This document shows positions 12,257-23,924 of a stretch of 64,000 nucleotides of DNA, piece after piece. How positions within the stretch are numbered: the stretch's first letter is position 1; every line of letters starts with the position of its first letter. A program made the translations under genes and the position numbers. The stretch is from Microglena sp. YARC. Lineage: Eukaryota > Chlorophyta > Chlorophyceae > Chlamydomonadales > Chlamydomonadaceae. The stretch is from contig CM039464.1 in NCBI GenBank assembly GCA_022414725.1, positions 15,175,220-15,239,219 on the forward strand, read 5' to 3'. The notes beneath the pieces were generated by a model that did not search any database, was not told the origin of the DNA, and saw only the letters and a list, made by a program, of their open reading frames with translations.

Positions 12257-15200
12257 TTATGATGAGCATGTATCATCACCATCGCAAGCCATGAAGGTAG
12301 CGCAGCAGTTGTTACCGTAAATGTTCCCGTTGAAGACGGCGTACCACAGGTTACCATTGGGCAGGAAGGTGGAGGGCACACCACATCCCATGGCGAAACC
12401 TTCACGCAGAGTGACCTCCACTGTGGACGCGCCGGGCAATTTGGTCACCTTGAACACCTGAAACCAAGGCTGGGCCTCGGGGTAAGGAGGGTTGAGCAGG
12501 GAGGGAGGGGGAGAGATGTAGGTGTTGTTATCGTACACGGCGGAGACAGAGATGCCGTCAATCGTGATGTCCTTAATGGCACCCCTGCATTCGTTCTTAA
12601 TCACAACCTCAATCTTGTCCAGGGTCGACTCGCAGCAGGTGGAGGGAGTGGTTCCCTTCTTAGGTGCCACAGCTTCAACACAGTCCTGGCCAGCGATCTT
12701 AAAGGAGAACTTGCTCTCAGCATCGTTCAGCATCAGGTCCTCTACTACCCAGGGAGAGCCATCCAAGTAGAGGCCATCCTGGTAGCCACCGTTCTGGTTG
12801 GAGTTACCAGGGAAGCAAGAGTGGGGGAAGTCAACCTTGACAAATAGGTTGATGGGAGAGGGAGGCTCGGGAGAGGGGGGAAGAGGAGAGGGGGGAGGAG
12901 GAGAGGGGGGAGGGGGGGAGGGGGGAGGGGGAGAGGGGGAGGGGGGAGAGGGAGAGGGGAGGAGGGAGGGGGAGAGGGGGGAGGGGAGAGGGGGAGGGAG
13001 GAGAGGGGGAGGGGGAGAGGGGAGGGGGGGAGAGGGGGGAGGGGGGAGAGGGGGGAGGGGAGAGGGAGGGGGGAGGGGGAGAGGGGGAGGGGGAGAGGGA
13101 GGGGGGAGGGGAGAGGGGGAGGGGGAGAGGGGGAGGGGAGAGGAGGAGGGGGAGAGAGGGGGAGGAGGGGGAGGGGAGAGGAGGAGGGGAGGGGAGAGGG
13201 GAGGAGGGGAGAGGGGAGGAGGAGAGGGGGGAGGGAGAGGGGGGAGGAGGAGAGGGGGAGGGGGAGAGGGGGAGAGGGGAGAGGGGAGGGGAGAGGGGGA
13301 GGGGGAGAGGGGGGAGGGGGAGGGGGGAGGGGAGAGGGGGAGGGGGAGGGGGAGGGGGGAGAGGGGGAGGAGGAGAGGGGGGAGGAGGGAGAGGGGGAGG
13401 AGAGGGGGGGAGGAGAGGGAGGAGGGGGGGGAGGGGGGAATGAGGGCTTGATGCAGCACTTGAGGTTGGACGAAAACACAGCAACGCTCATGGGGCCTCC
13501 GTCAGTGGTATTGAGCAGGGCATCAGAGGTCAGGCACCTGGTTCCACCAGTCCTGGCATTCTCGGGGATCTCAATGGTGATGGCCAGATCTCCAGTAGTC
13601 AGGTCAGACAGGGACATGCCAATCTGGTTTAGCTTGATCATCTGGACACCCTCAAAGCCAGAGCTGTCAAAGGACAGGCGAGTCATATTGCCGTTCTTGT
13701 AAGCATACACCTCGGAGAAGCGGCAAGCGGTGAAAGAGTTGATCTCAATCTTGCCAATGTCCATGGAGCACTTATTATCGGCCCACATGGGGCAAGCGGG
13801 GTTAGACTTGATGGTGAAGGAGATGGTCTTCTCCTTGGTCACAAAGTCAGTCATGATGGGACCGCACTCCTCACCACAGTAGCAGTAAGGGAAAACAGTG
13901 CCTGAGGGGAGGAGGGAGGAAGGAGAGGTGAGGGGTCAGGCAGCAGGGGAGGGCCAGGCAGACTGGGTTTGAGTGGGGAAGGTGGGTGTAGACCAGGGGG
14001 CCTTGTATAGTTGCATGTTAGTGCTGGGACCATGATACCGAGGTGCAGAAAGGGAAGAAGTTTCAGGCAAGGAGGAGGGAACATAAGCATCAAGGTGGGG
14101 CTTGAGAAACAAGCTTCGGCAAGGCTTAGTTGGGGGAGGTGGGTGTACATCAGGGGGCCTTGTATCCGAGTAATTGGACCATGATACAAGGTACAGTTCA
14201 GGAAGTTCAAGGCGAGGAGGAGGAGGGTATACCAGCATCAATGTGGGGCTCGATAAGGAACTGTCTGCAACTCTTGTATAGACTTTGAATCAATCGAGGA
14301 CCCTTCAAAGTTTAATTTCAGGTCTACACACAGCAGCTCCCACCCAACTCCATTAGTCTGCACAGGCACATCAATCCCGAAGTTTACAGCTGCATTGGAA
14401 TGCCTATCACGCTACCTTTGTGGTACGACGCACTAACGAACTTCAGGTTTGGCCAGCGGGTGGGTGAAAGGAGCTGCCTAGAAGCTGCTTCGAGTGGCCC
14501 CCAAAATGAACAGTGAGACCCTACTCACCATAATCATCGAACGCTTGGGCAACACCGGCAAACCTGTGATTTGGGCAGTAAGGGCAGGTGGTTAGCTAAG
14601 CCAGGTAGGTAATGATGGGTGGGTGCTGGTGAGGTGGGTGCTGGTGAGTGGGTGCGGGTGTGGATTTAGGGTGGCTTGGGAGACTGAGGGGGGGGGGGGG
14701 GGGGAGGGGGAGGGGAGGCTGGAGGGAGGGGAGGGGAGGGGAGGGGGGGGTGGGGGGGTGGGGGAGTGCCAGTAATGCACACCAGGTTGCACATGTTCCC
14801 AATCCAGGGGAAAGTTCGTCGGAACAGACCACGCCAAACAGGGGAATCTCGGGGGAAACTCGGGGGGAAGGGCCTGGGGGGAGGGGGAATCTTCGGGGGC
14901 AGCTTCGGGAAGTATCTACAGATAGAACATGCAGATTTAATAGGGCGATTGATACGGTACCGGAGAGTCAAGCGCGTAGCACAGGCGATGTCTAAACGGT
15001 AGTGGAAAGACTAGCCATAAGGTGAAGTTGTGAGGCTGGATCTGTGAACAGGATGAGGCGCGCACTCTGGGGGGAAATGGCAGTAGGCGCCAAGCGTGCG
15101 GTGAGAGGTAGAAGGCGAATCAAGATCCAGACTGTATCCCACATGAGGAACTGTATGCCATGCGTTATCTGGCTCGTTTCTAATGCCCCATTAGCGACAA

Positions 15201-15782
15201 GGCTCGGAGTGCGCAATTCGCGACCTACTGAGGGAAGATAATGTATGCATTACACAACGCGTTCACGATCAGTATCGAGCGAGGAGCACTAATAGGGTTA
15301 GATGGTGGTGGATTCGAGCAGATGGTGGTGGTGGATTCGAGCAGGTTCGAGTATAGCAGTTCAGATTCAGACGTTTATGTATTGGAAGGGACAAGTAAAA
15401 TGGGCAGGGCACCATGTAGAAGGCAATAGCCATGCCCTTGGGGGGAGTGGGAGATTGGGGGGAGTGGGAGACCAGTCTTTAACTGGACAGTATCTGGCCA
15501 GGGAGATGGCGGAAGACAACGGTGGTGAAGACGCTAGCGATGCGCATGGGTGTGTTGCGTGAAGTCATATATCAGTGGATGGTATTGGGCGATGCGTGAG
15601 GGGAGGGGTATGGGCCCGGGGAAGGGGGATGCAGAGGTGCGGTGCGAGTTACGTGGCGGACACCACACAGTTAAGCATGCATGCAGTTGGGGAAGTTAAT
15701 GAATGGACAGTGCAAAAGGGCACAGGAGTGGGGTGAGAGGTACTTACGCCGCGGCGAAGAGGAGAGCTAGGACCGCGCGCAT
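12257..15782 (-). CDS. pherophorin-family cell-wall glycoprotein
   Basis: Exon 1 15748-15782 (donor GTAAGT), exon 2 14529-14563 (donor GTGAGT), exon 3 12257-13901, stop TAA. Exons 1 and 2 give signal peptide [19 protein letters not shown] followed by FDDYG. Exon 3 starts TVFPYCYC and encodes an N-terminal pherophorin domain to about 13460, a Ser/Pro hinge of roughly 190 residues (SPPPP, PLPPS repeats), then the C-terminal domain from [11 protein letters not shown] through NNCCATF. The expected role is a secreted, heavily O-glycosylated extracellular-matrix protein. The N- and C-terminal domains are in different frames: total exon length is one base short of a multiple of three, and the shift lies inside the C/T-only hinge (12870-13440), where slippage or assembly error is likely. 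Otherwise intact and the best preserved of the three paralogues. Confidence 0.85.
13955..14245 (-). repeat. intronic repeat homologous to that at 7900-8340
   Basis: About two and a half units in intron 2, reverse orientation, keeping TACAAGGCCCCCTG, TACACCCACCT and GCCCCACCTTGATGCT. Supports duplication of the whole gene including introns. Confidence 0.7.
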
Positions 15783-16056
15783 GGTTGATGCTCGCTTGTA
15801 GATGTAGTAGTAGACCGTGGCGATTTGTATCTGGTTTTATAATCAGCACTCAGCCACCAGGGCACGGGTTTTCCCCGTGCCCTGGTTCTGGCTCCCTACT
15901 ACCGTACAAGTACCGGTCGCAGTTTCCTAACCGGTTGCCACCCCTCATCTGTATTGCCCTCTACCCTACCGTCCGTCCATCGATTTTGACAGCTTCCTTA
16001 GTCCACGACTTGGCGTACAGCTTTTCTTTTCTGTCCGATGCCTTCCTGGCAACTAC

Positions 16057-16241
16057 CAGGGTTGTTCAGGACGCTGCGTCCTCCGTCGCAGACACAACGT
16101 CGAAGAGTCCGTTGCGTTGCGAAACGCAACGTGGGGAGGATCCGTTGATCAGAAGGAAGGGTCCGTTGCGTTGCATGACGCAGGCTATACAATCGGTTGC
16201 GTCTCAGGCAGCAGAGCTGGGGTTCCTCCTGAAGTACCCTG
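16057..16241. mobile_element. hAT-like MITE, CAGGGTTGTTCA family, copy 2
   Basis: Runs from CAGGGTTGTTCAGGACGC to CTCCTGAAGTACCCTG. Flanked by GCAACTAC (16049-16056) and GTAACTAC (16242-16249), an 8-bp target duplication with one mismatch. The interior is rich in CGTTGCG and its inverse and can fold. There is no ORF. Confidence 0.75.
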
Positions 16242-16653
16242 GTAACTACCCTGCGCTCCGTTGCCTCGCCTCGATTGCCCTCACACCCTGCCTTCTTACC
16301 AATATACCATGTATAGGGTTGGCCCGTGGCCACTAAAAGCGTCCCCATCAACGGGCCACCCCATTGGTTATTCAGGTGTCGGTGGGCCACCGCCTCTAAC
16401 AATTTTGGTTAATAGCCATCTGTTAATTCAGTTTAGGGAGTAAAACCGTTAACCCTATATGGGTTCGATACAGCCCTTTTGGTTATCAGGTATTGTAGGA
16501 TCAGTCTTTACCACGAAGGTGCCTTCCCTTGACTCAGGTGGATTAAAACCCTAACGGCCCAAACAATAAACCCTGCAAGGGACAGATACATGGGTTTATT
16601 GGCTGAGCCAGAATGTAAGCAAAATCGTGCAGGCCGATATTTAATGTTTTCAT

Positions 16654-16908
16654 TGTTATTCACCGGGTTTCACCGGCTCACCTAGAGTGACTTAGAGTGC
16701 ACAGGACTACCTCCCTGCTGCGCTGTACTGTGATGCCGCTGCCAGCTATGGCACGGACTCTGACGCCGGTAGCCCGGTACCCTGAGGTGCCGCGCCATCT
16801 CAGTACTTCCTCCTAGCGCATTGATCGAATGCTTATCTAACTGTAAAGCTCTTATCCTTACCGTCTTCCCCTCGTCTCTGTGCTCTGCACACACTCCGGA
16901 AAACTACA
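16654..16908 (+). repeat. 5' LTR
   Basis: 255 bp, TG...CA ends. Differs from the 3' LTR by GGC/AGC near the start, GCG/GCA in CTGCTG-CTG, and an extra copy of AGCCCGGT. Confidence 0.9.
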
Positions 16909-16922
16909 GGTTATGGGCCCAT
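16909..16922 (+). other. primer binding site, half-tRNA type
   Basis: GGTTATGGGCCCAT directly follows the LTR. It is complementary to the anticodon stem-loop (GGGCCCATAACC) of initiator tRNA-Met and not to its 3' end. Copia-like elements with this site prime from a tRNA half cut in the anticodon loop. Confidence 0.75.
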
Positions 16923-17307
16923 CGCTTTAGATTGTCCTTGCTCGACGCTATACCGAGCTGAAGGGCATTTTGATTGTTGTCGCGCGGAGTGAATCAATTG
17001 AAAGGAGTGAAGAAAGCTCCACCCGACAAGAACCTCCCCGTTGGGACACCACTCTTGTGCGGTATATCATCCGTGATCCTGCTCCATTGAGCATCAAGCT
17101 GTCGTCCAGCACCCCCCCCCCCCCCCCCCCCCTCCGCCGCTCCAATACCCTCCTCTGTCATCGATCCCGACGCCATTCTGCTGCGTGGTCACACTTGACG
17201 GATCCTATCCGGCAATCTCCAGATGGGGGGCACATCCTGATCGCCAAGGTGGCCATCTCGCTTGACTCTCCACCTGGCCAATGCATCCTTATCCTGAACG
17301 TTAGCGC

Positions 17308-17485
17308 TTGAGAGAGATTGAGCCTGTCCATTGGAACGTCTATGAACCAGACAAGGATTTTGGTGAGTGGTACTCAGCTATCTGCCATGACATCGAAAAT
17401 GCCCCTTATAGCAAGTTCATCAAGGCAGATGCTATGCTTGATTACCAGCCGGACGGTGAGCCATCACCTTTCGGTGATTATGATT

Positions 17486-17522
<37 letters not shown>

Positions 17523-18702
17523 GCGATACCCCGACAGAGAGGATTATCCCGACGCTAGAATCTGTAGCTATGCAAACGGCATAGCATTTCGGTATGTAGT
17601 CAACTCATTGTCCCCTCCCCTTGTTCGCATGTTTGCCACGCACACAGACATTGCGGCAAAATTACTGCGAGACCTCAGATTGCACTTTGGAAAGATCAAC
17701 CCTGTCATGGCCGAACATCATCGATCTGTCCCGACTGTTGCCCTTGCTTGCACGCCTGTGCCCGCTGTCGTAGTCGTTTCTCTGCTGCCTGCAAATGCAA
17801 CAATTGAGGACAACAGCTCCAGATCCAGCTCCAACTCTAGATCCACTGTTGTTGACATTGAACACTTGCATGGGGGGGAACTGTCTGACAATCCTGTCAT
17901 CCCTCATACAAGTGTACCTGTTCCCCTTGCTTGCACGCCCTGTCAGACCTTCATCTTCCACCAACACTTCTTTCATGAGTGGATTGAATCTATGGAAGCT
18001 GAACTCAAGGTATCCCAATTCTATTTTCCCCCTGGATCTCACAAAATACCTCAGTTTCAGATTGAATACATCCTTGCGCACCTTTTAGAACCTATCAGAA
18101 AGTTTGTCAAGTTCCACACCGATCCAGACGACATCCTAGAAGCACTCAGATCCAAATACAGCCTCAGATCCACTGTCGTTGATATTGAACACTTGCATGG
18201 GGGGGAACTGTCTGACAACCCTGTCATCCCTCATACAAGTGTACCTGATGCAACCCATGATAACATCTCACGGACTGTCACTCATGCCTCCTCTTCACCT
18301 AGCCCTCATGACAACCCTGATGACTTGCATGAGGGGGATCTGAACATAAACCCCACATCCACCTCCACGACAGAACCATCCACCACTGGTATCTCATCCT
18401 GCTCCACCCAGCAAGACATCATGCCAACCACGGCCTGCATTCCCGTCATCCACAAGAGTGACAAGATAACCCCATCAATCTCAACTGATTGGGATCACAC
18501 TTTCACCAACGTACTCACCCAAACACGTGTCCCACCTCTTCCCTCTGAATGCAACCAGCACCAGGCTCATGCCACCACCGCTGACCTTTGCATAATCACA
18601 CTCATCCACACTCATCCATACACATCAAGGAACCCCCTGTTCTCCCTGCCCACCAGCCGTATGCACATCAAGGCATTGCGCCTTTCTCTAGGCATCGGAT
18701 AA
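17308..18702 (+). CDS. gag-like protein of the LTR element, duplicated domain
   Basis: 464 codons, the only long ORF of the element. Two related modules are visible. The first has FGEWYSAICHDIENAP and, after an acidic run of about 14 Asp encoded by GAT repeats (residues about 58-73), FRYVVNSLSPPLVRMFATHT and LLRDLRLHFGKI. The second has FHEWIESMEAELKVSQ, then ILAHLLEPIRKFVKFHTDPD and ILEALRSKYS. Spacing and hydrophobic pattern match helical gag domains of copia-type elements. Each module is followed by an almost identical 26-residue block starting STVVDIEHLHGGELSDN. No CCHC knuckle or pol motif is present. The Ser/Thr-rich C terminus looks disordered. The start at 17308 is simply the first codon of the open frame and may be later. 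Confidence 0.6.
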
Positions 18703-20260
18703 CTGTTTAGTAGATGAGAGGGAAAAGGGGGAACATTAACTTTAAGAGGATCATTTACTCCCCGTGTTCTGACTTACATGCTATAAACTGCAGCACTGTA
18801 ATGCACTAACGTACTGCCCATGTGCTGATGTACAGAAAGTACTGCTGCACTAAACTGCAATGCATCATGTGATGTGACCTATTCTTGCATGCAGATATAA
18901 GCATGAGCGATACCCTCGTGTGATGATCTACACGCGCACCCATGTGCTGATGTACAGAAGTACTGCTGCACTAAACTGCAGTACTGTACAGCACTAGCGA
19001 CCTGCAGATTCCATGTACCTTCCAGTGCATAGTCAACCTCATGGCATAGTTACATAGTGCGATTTGATAATCCCCACCATCTGTTAAATAATTAGTAATG
19101 AACACTCTAGGAATTATTTCTTGATCTGCCCGGTACTGCCACATGTACTTAGCCACGTGCTGTTCAAGCTTCTACCCCTTCGATGTTTTCATGCTGACAA
19201 CATGATGCCTGCCCGATTCTAATTTAGCATTTCAGTACTTAGCCTTCACTCCCAAATTATGGGGGAGCCTAGCAATGACATCATCAGTTGTATTCCCTGC
19301 AGCCCTTGCATTCCCTGCAGCATTCACAGCTATGCTTATGTTGATCTGCAATGACCCAGCAGGCCCCAACAGCACCAGCAGTCCCTACCGTCCCTGCATT
19401 TTCTTATCCGCTCCTAAGTGCCCTTGCAGCGACCCTAGCTACCTCGCAGCCCCAAGCTGCTGACACCTTGTAGTTACCCTGCAGCAGTCCGCCATCAGCT
19501 TGCCCTTGCCTGCTTCCCCAGCACGCCAGGCACCTAGTAGTTAAAACATTGCTCCCCATCTGTTGTATTAGACCTGAACACTCTGGAATTAATTAGATTG
19601 TACGCCACCTGTACTGCCCCATGTACCTTCACAGGCAGTCAATTTTTTTGAATTTAGAATTATCATGGTCTCTACCAGATGTCTGCATTTTAATTTAGGT
19701 TACAAGCCATCCAGCTACAACCCAAATTATGGGGGGACTAGCCCATCCATCATGCCCTTCTCGTAACCAAGGTTATCTCCACAAGCCTTAACCAAGCCTG
19801 GCAGTTTCCTTCCAGCCCCATAGCAGCCCCTCTGCACCCTAGCATGCAGCCTACCTGCAGCTTCCTTTTAGCTTCCCTGCAGCCCCTAGTAGTATCCCCT
19901 GCAGCCTCCTTGCAGCTCCTAGGAGTTCACTCCAGCACCCTCCTGACAGGCCCAAGCCTGATCCCGCAGATCTTTCCTTGACATTGATTGATTGCACCAT
20001 GAATGGCTGCTCTCTTCTACCCAGCTTAAGTCTGTACCTCCATGGCAGCCCTTTAAGCTGCCAACCTAGATCAGTGATTGAGAGTTCTTTAGACATGATA
20101 AAACCTTTGCTGAGCCTTGCCACAGGCGGTATTATTTTATCATTAACTCTTTGACAAGCCTGATGAGTTACAAATGTATTGTACCTCCATAATAGTTTTT
20201 TAATTGTCACTCTAGTTTTTAACTCCTCTAATTCCTGGAATTCTTCCGAATGAAGAATAC

Positions 20261-20276
20261 CAGGAATTGGGGGGGA
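20261..20276 (+). other. polypurine tract
   Basis: CAGGAATTGGGGGGGA immediately before the 3' LTR, the expected priming site for plus-strand DNA. Confidence 0.75.
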
Positions 20277-20523
20277 TGTTATTCACCGGGTTTCACCAGC
20301 TCACCTAGAGTGACTTAGAGTGCACAGGACTACCTCCCTGCTGCACTGTACTGTGATGCCGCTGCCAGCTATGGCACGGACTCTGACGCCGGTACCCTGA
20401 GGTGCCGCGCCATCTCAGTACTTCCTCCTAGCGCATTGATCGAATGCTTATCTAACTGTAAAGCTCTTATCCTTACCGTCTTCCCCTCGTCTCTGTGCTC
20501 TGCACACACTCCGGAAAACTACA
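20277..20523 (+). repeat. 3' LTR
   Basis: 247 bp, TGTTATTCACC to ACTACA, followed by the TTCAT duplication. Confidence 0.9.
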
Positions 20524-20973
20524 TTCATCTCCTCAAACCCTAGACTGGGGCATCGAGTTATGTCGATAATTAAATTGTAGGCCAAAATCCCGAAACGCTG
20601 GTGGGGAGGGCCTCCGGCAACATTTCAGACCCCCCTGCAATAGGTTATAAATATAGAGTTCAAATTCCGGGTTTCTGGTCCCAATTCTCGCCGAAAGGAG
20701 TCAAAAGAAAACCAACTGTTTACTTATATTAATATAAATATTAATTAATAAGCTCCCCCTAATTTTGAGTTGACTGAAAACGGATTTAGCCAATTCTGAA
20801 GTGAGTATACTTCTCGAGTTTTCCGAGCAAAATTAGGATTCCTGAAGCTATGTAACCAAGTTTTAGTTCAAGTTCTAGGGCTAGCTTACGGAGACCCACC
20901 CGTTGGGGCGTTCACCCTCCATGTAAAAAAAACTTGGTGAGAACAAGGGCAATCGGAGAAGGCATTGGGGGCA

Positions 20974-21153
20974 GGTTACTACTAAGCGCGCGGTGCCGCG
21001 CTGCCTTTTTGAGCCCCTCTACGCGTTTCGCGCACTTTTTTAACTCCCTGGGCGCAGCGTGCAATTTTTGCGCTTTTTGCACTAGAAAGCGCTGGTCAAT
21101 TTGACGCTTGTGCGCTTTCAGCGCTGACCAATTTGGCAAGAAGTAGTACCCTG
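20974..21153. mobile_element. hAT-like MITE, CAGGGTA family, copy 1
   Basis: From CAGGTTACTACTAAGCGCGC to GAAGTAGTACCCTG. Flanks ATTGGGGG / ATTGGAGG form an 8-bp target duplication with one mismatch. The interior carries repeated AGCGC/GCGCT motifs, TTTTGAGCCCCTCT and TTTTTGCGCTTTTTGCACTA, shared with 23607-23801, 32827-33029 and 33393-33587. Confidence 0.75.
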
Positions 21154-21721
21154 ATTGGAGGGCAGAGTAGGAACTACTAGTTGGAAGGCAACTGAGGGGA
21201 AGCCACGCAGGGATGAAGAACAGAGAAGCCACGCAGGGATGAATAACAGAGAACCCACGCAGGGATGAAGAACTGAGGGGAAGCCACGCAGGGATGAACA
21301 ACAGAGTTGCAGAACCACGTTACAATGTGACTTGCCACTTGCCAAGCTTCAATGTTTCCGAAACCAACTTCTATCCAAGCACTAAAAAACACTGCCAACG
21401 CCAGCCAACGCGCTTTAAGATACATGACGTGGAGTAATCTATGTACCGTATTAGGTTGCAGCTAGCTGTAAAAAAGCATTCAAGTCCATATATATGAGCC
21501 GTTTTCATGGGCAGCTAGCTATAACACTATCATGAATTGACCTTGACTTTAATATACGAGTCAAATCATAAATACAAGTATCATAGTGAAAGGAGTCAAG
21601 GTGTTCGTGCACTTCCAGCACATGACAAGCCATTAAAATGGATGCATCCTTTTTGTTTGTTTTTGGAATAAGGATTTTCACCTCAAAGGGGGTTTCCCGC
21701 ACTAGACCAAAGCTGGAAGGA
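21154..21721. other. 3' flank of the third pherophorin gene
   Basis: Holds four or five imperfect copies of a 25-bp unit, GAAGCCACGCAGGGATGAA, at 21185-21305. No gene is seen. Confidence 0.5.
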
Positions 21722-23606
21722 TTATATGAAGATGTCCTCGGGAGCCACCAAGTAGGTAGAGCAGCAGTTGTTCCTATAAGAGTTGCCATTGAAGAAGGCA
21801 TACCACAGGTTGCTGTTGAGCAGGAAGGTGGAGGGCACAGCGCACTCGCCATCTCCGCGCAGAGTAACCTCAACGGTGGACGCGCCAGGCAAGCGGGTCA
21901 CCTTGAACACCAGGTACCAGGGCTGGGCCTCGGGGTATGGAGAGGGCAGGACGTCGGGGGCAGAGATGTAGGTGTTGTTCTCGTATACAGGGGAGACCTT
22001 GATGCCATCGACCGTGATCTCCTTGATGGCACCCCTGCACTCGTTGCTAATCACAATCTCCAACTTGTCCAGAGTCATTGCGCAGCAGGTGGAGGGGGTG
22101 GTTCCAGTCTTGGGCGTAATGGCCTCAACGCATTGCTGGCCAACAATATTGAAGGAGAACTTGCTCTCTGTATCATTCAGAACCAGCTCGTCAATGGCCC
22201 AAGGGGAGCCATCCATGGCCAGGCCGTCCTCGTAGCCACCGTTCTAGTTGGAGTTACCAGGGAAGCAAGAGTGGGGGAAGTCGGCAGTCGGGAGGCTGGG
22301 GATGATGGGCACAGGGGGAGAAGGGAGGGGGAGCGGGGGAGGGAGGGAGAGGAGAGGGGGGAGATGGGGAGGGGGGAGCAGGAGAGGGGGAAGGGGGGAG
22401 GGGGGAGGGGGAGAGGGGGGAGAGGGAGAGGGAGGAGAGGGAGAGGGGGGAGAGGGGGAGGGGGGAGAGGGGGAGGGAGGAGAGGGAGAGTGGGGGGAGG
22501 GAGAGGGAGGAGGGGGGAAGGTGAGAATGGGCTTCCAACAGCACTTTAGGTTGGAGGAGTGGAGAGAAACACTGATGGGGGCTCCATCAGTGGTGTTGAG
22601 CAGAGACTTAGAGGTCAAGCACCTGGTGCCACCGGTCCTGGCGTCGGAGGGGATCTCAATGGTGATGAGTAGCTCTCCGGAAGCCAAGTCAGACAGGTCC
22701 ATGCCAATCTGGTTCAGCTTCATCATCTGAACTCCCTCAAAGCCAGAGCTGTCAAAGGACAGGCGAGTCCTCACACCGTTCTTGTAGCCGTACACGGTGG
22801 AGAAGCGGCAAGCGGTGAAAGTGTTGATCTCAACCTTGGCGATGTCCATGGTGCAAGTGTCTGAGGACCACATGGGGCACTCGGGGTTGGACCTGATGAC
22901 GAAGGAGATGTTCTTCTCAGTCATCTCATAGTCTGTCATAAGGGGACCGCAGGTCTCTCCGCAGTAGCAGTAAGGGAAGACGGTGCCTGAGGGGAGGAGG
23001 GGGGGAGGAGGGGTCAGGGGCAGGTGTTGAACGACAATGAATGCGTGTGTGTTCTGGATATCTTGCATTCCGTGTCATTCAACAGCAGGGCGGCAGGTGG
23101 CCACAAGGCAGACAGGCATATTGGGTGATGGCATGGGGGGAGTGGGTGCCATGGTTGTTGATGGTTGTTGTGTATGTTGTTACAGTCCAGGGGTAGAGGC
23201 CAAATAGGCTAAAGGGACTTGCCCAACCATGTATGAAGGGCTTAAAAAGAAAAAGCACTAATGAACTGAACCCCAAACAATCGTTTTACAGACGGGGGCC
23301 CTGAGTTCGTGTTATTGTTGTTGTTCGTAGTACCGTTGTGGCTTAGTGCAAATGGAAGGGCTGGTGCTAGGTAGAAGTATGGCAAGGGCTAGGCCATTGC
23401 TAGTGCTGATAGATGGGCTAGTGCTATTGCTAATGAAAGGGCTTGGCAGCGGTTGGGTGGGTTGCGTGAGAGGAGGGACACTAGGGGGGAGGGTCTAGCG
23501 GCTGTGTTGGGGGTGGGGGGGTGGGGGGGATCATGGGCATGGGGAGGGCCCTACATGCCATAGAAAAGGGGTTGGGAGCTGTTAAAGGTGGTATTGGGGG
23601 GTGAGT

Positions 23607-23801
23607 CAGGGTAATTCAAAGAGCGTGCTTTTGCGCTTTTGAGCGCTGACTTTTTGACCCCCTCTGCGCTCTAAGCGCAGTTTTTTGCAACCCCTTGTGG
23701 GCGCTGCAAGCAATTTTTGCGTTTTTTGCACTACAAAGCGCAGTTTTTTTGTTTTCAAGTGCGCTAAAGCGCTGGCCAATTTGGCCATTTGAAGTACCCT
23801 G
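23607..23801. mobile_element. hAT-like MITE, CAGGGTA family, copy 2
   Basis: CAGGGTAATTCAAAGAGCGTG to GAAGTACCCTG, inside intron 2 of the third pherophorin gene. The interior matches copies 1, 3 and 4. No target duplication is evident. Confidence 0.7.
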
Positions 23802-23924
23802 CTTGGCATTACCCATGTGGTTGATGTGCAACATAGGATGTCTAACAAGGTGTGAGCGAGTGAGTATGGAAAAGGGTAGTGCTGGGTAAGAGTATCAAAA
23901 GGGCTAGGCAAGTGCTAGTGCTGA

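Larger units (their letters stand above)
16654..20523 (+). mobile_element. LTR retrotransposon, copia-type primer site, gag-only
   Basis: Two direct LTRs (16654-16908 and 20277-20523) begin TGTTATTCACC and end ACTACA. The element is flanked by perfect TTCAT target duplications (16649-16653, 20524-20528). Just inside the 5' LTR is GGTTATGGGCCC, the primer site complementary to the anticodon arm of initiator tRNA-Met known from copia and Ty5. A purine tract precedes the 3' LTR. The internal 3.4 kb holds a single gag-like ORF and no protease, integrase or reverse transcriptase, so it must be mobilised in trans. The LTRs differ by about two substitutions and one 8-bp indel, so insertion is recent. 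Confidence 0.9.

Noticed and set aside
12798..13451. 217-codon Gly/Glu/Arg-rich ORF on +
   Set aside because: Antisense of the pherophorin Ser/Pro hinge.
21638..22549. 303-codon ORF on +
   Set aside because: Antisense of the third pherophorin gene, whose domain similarity is on -.
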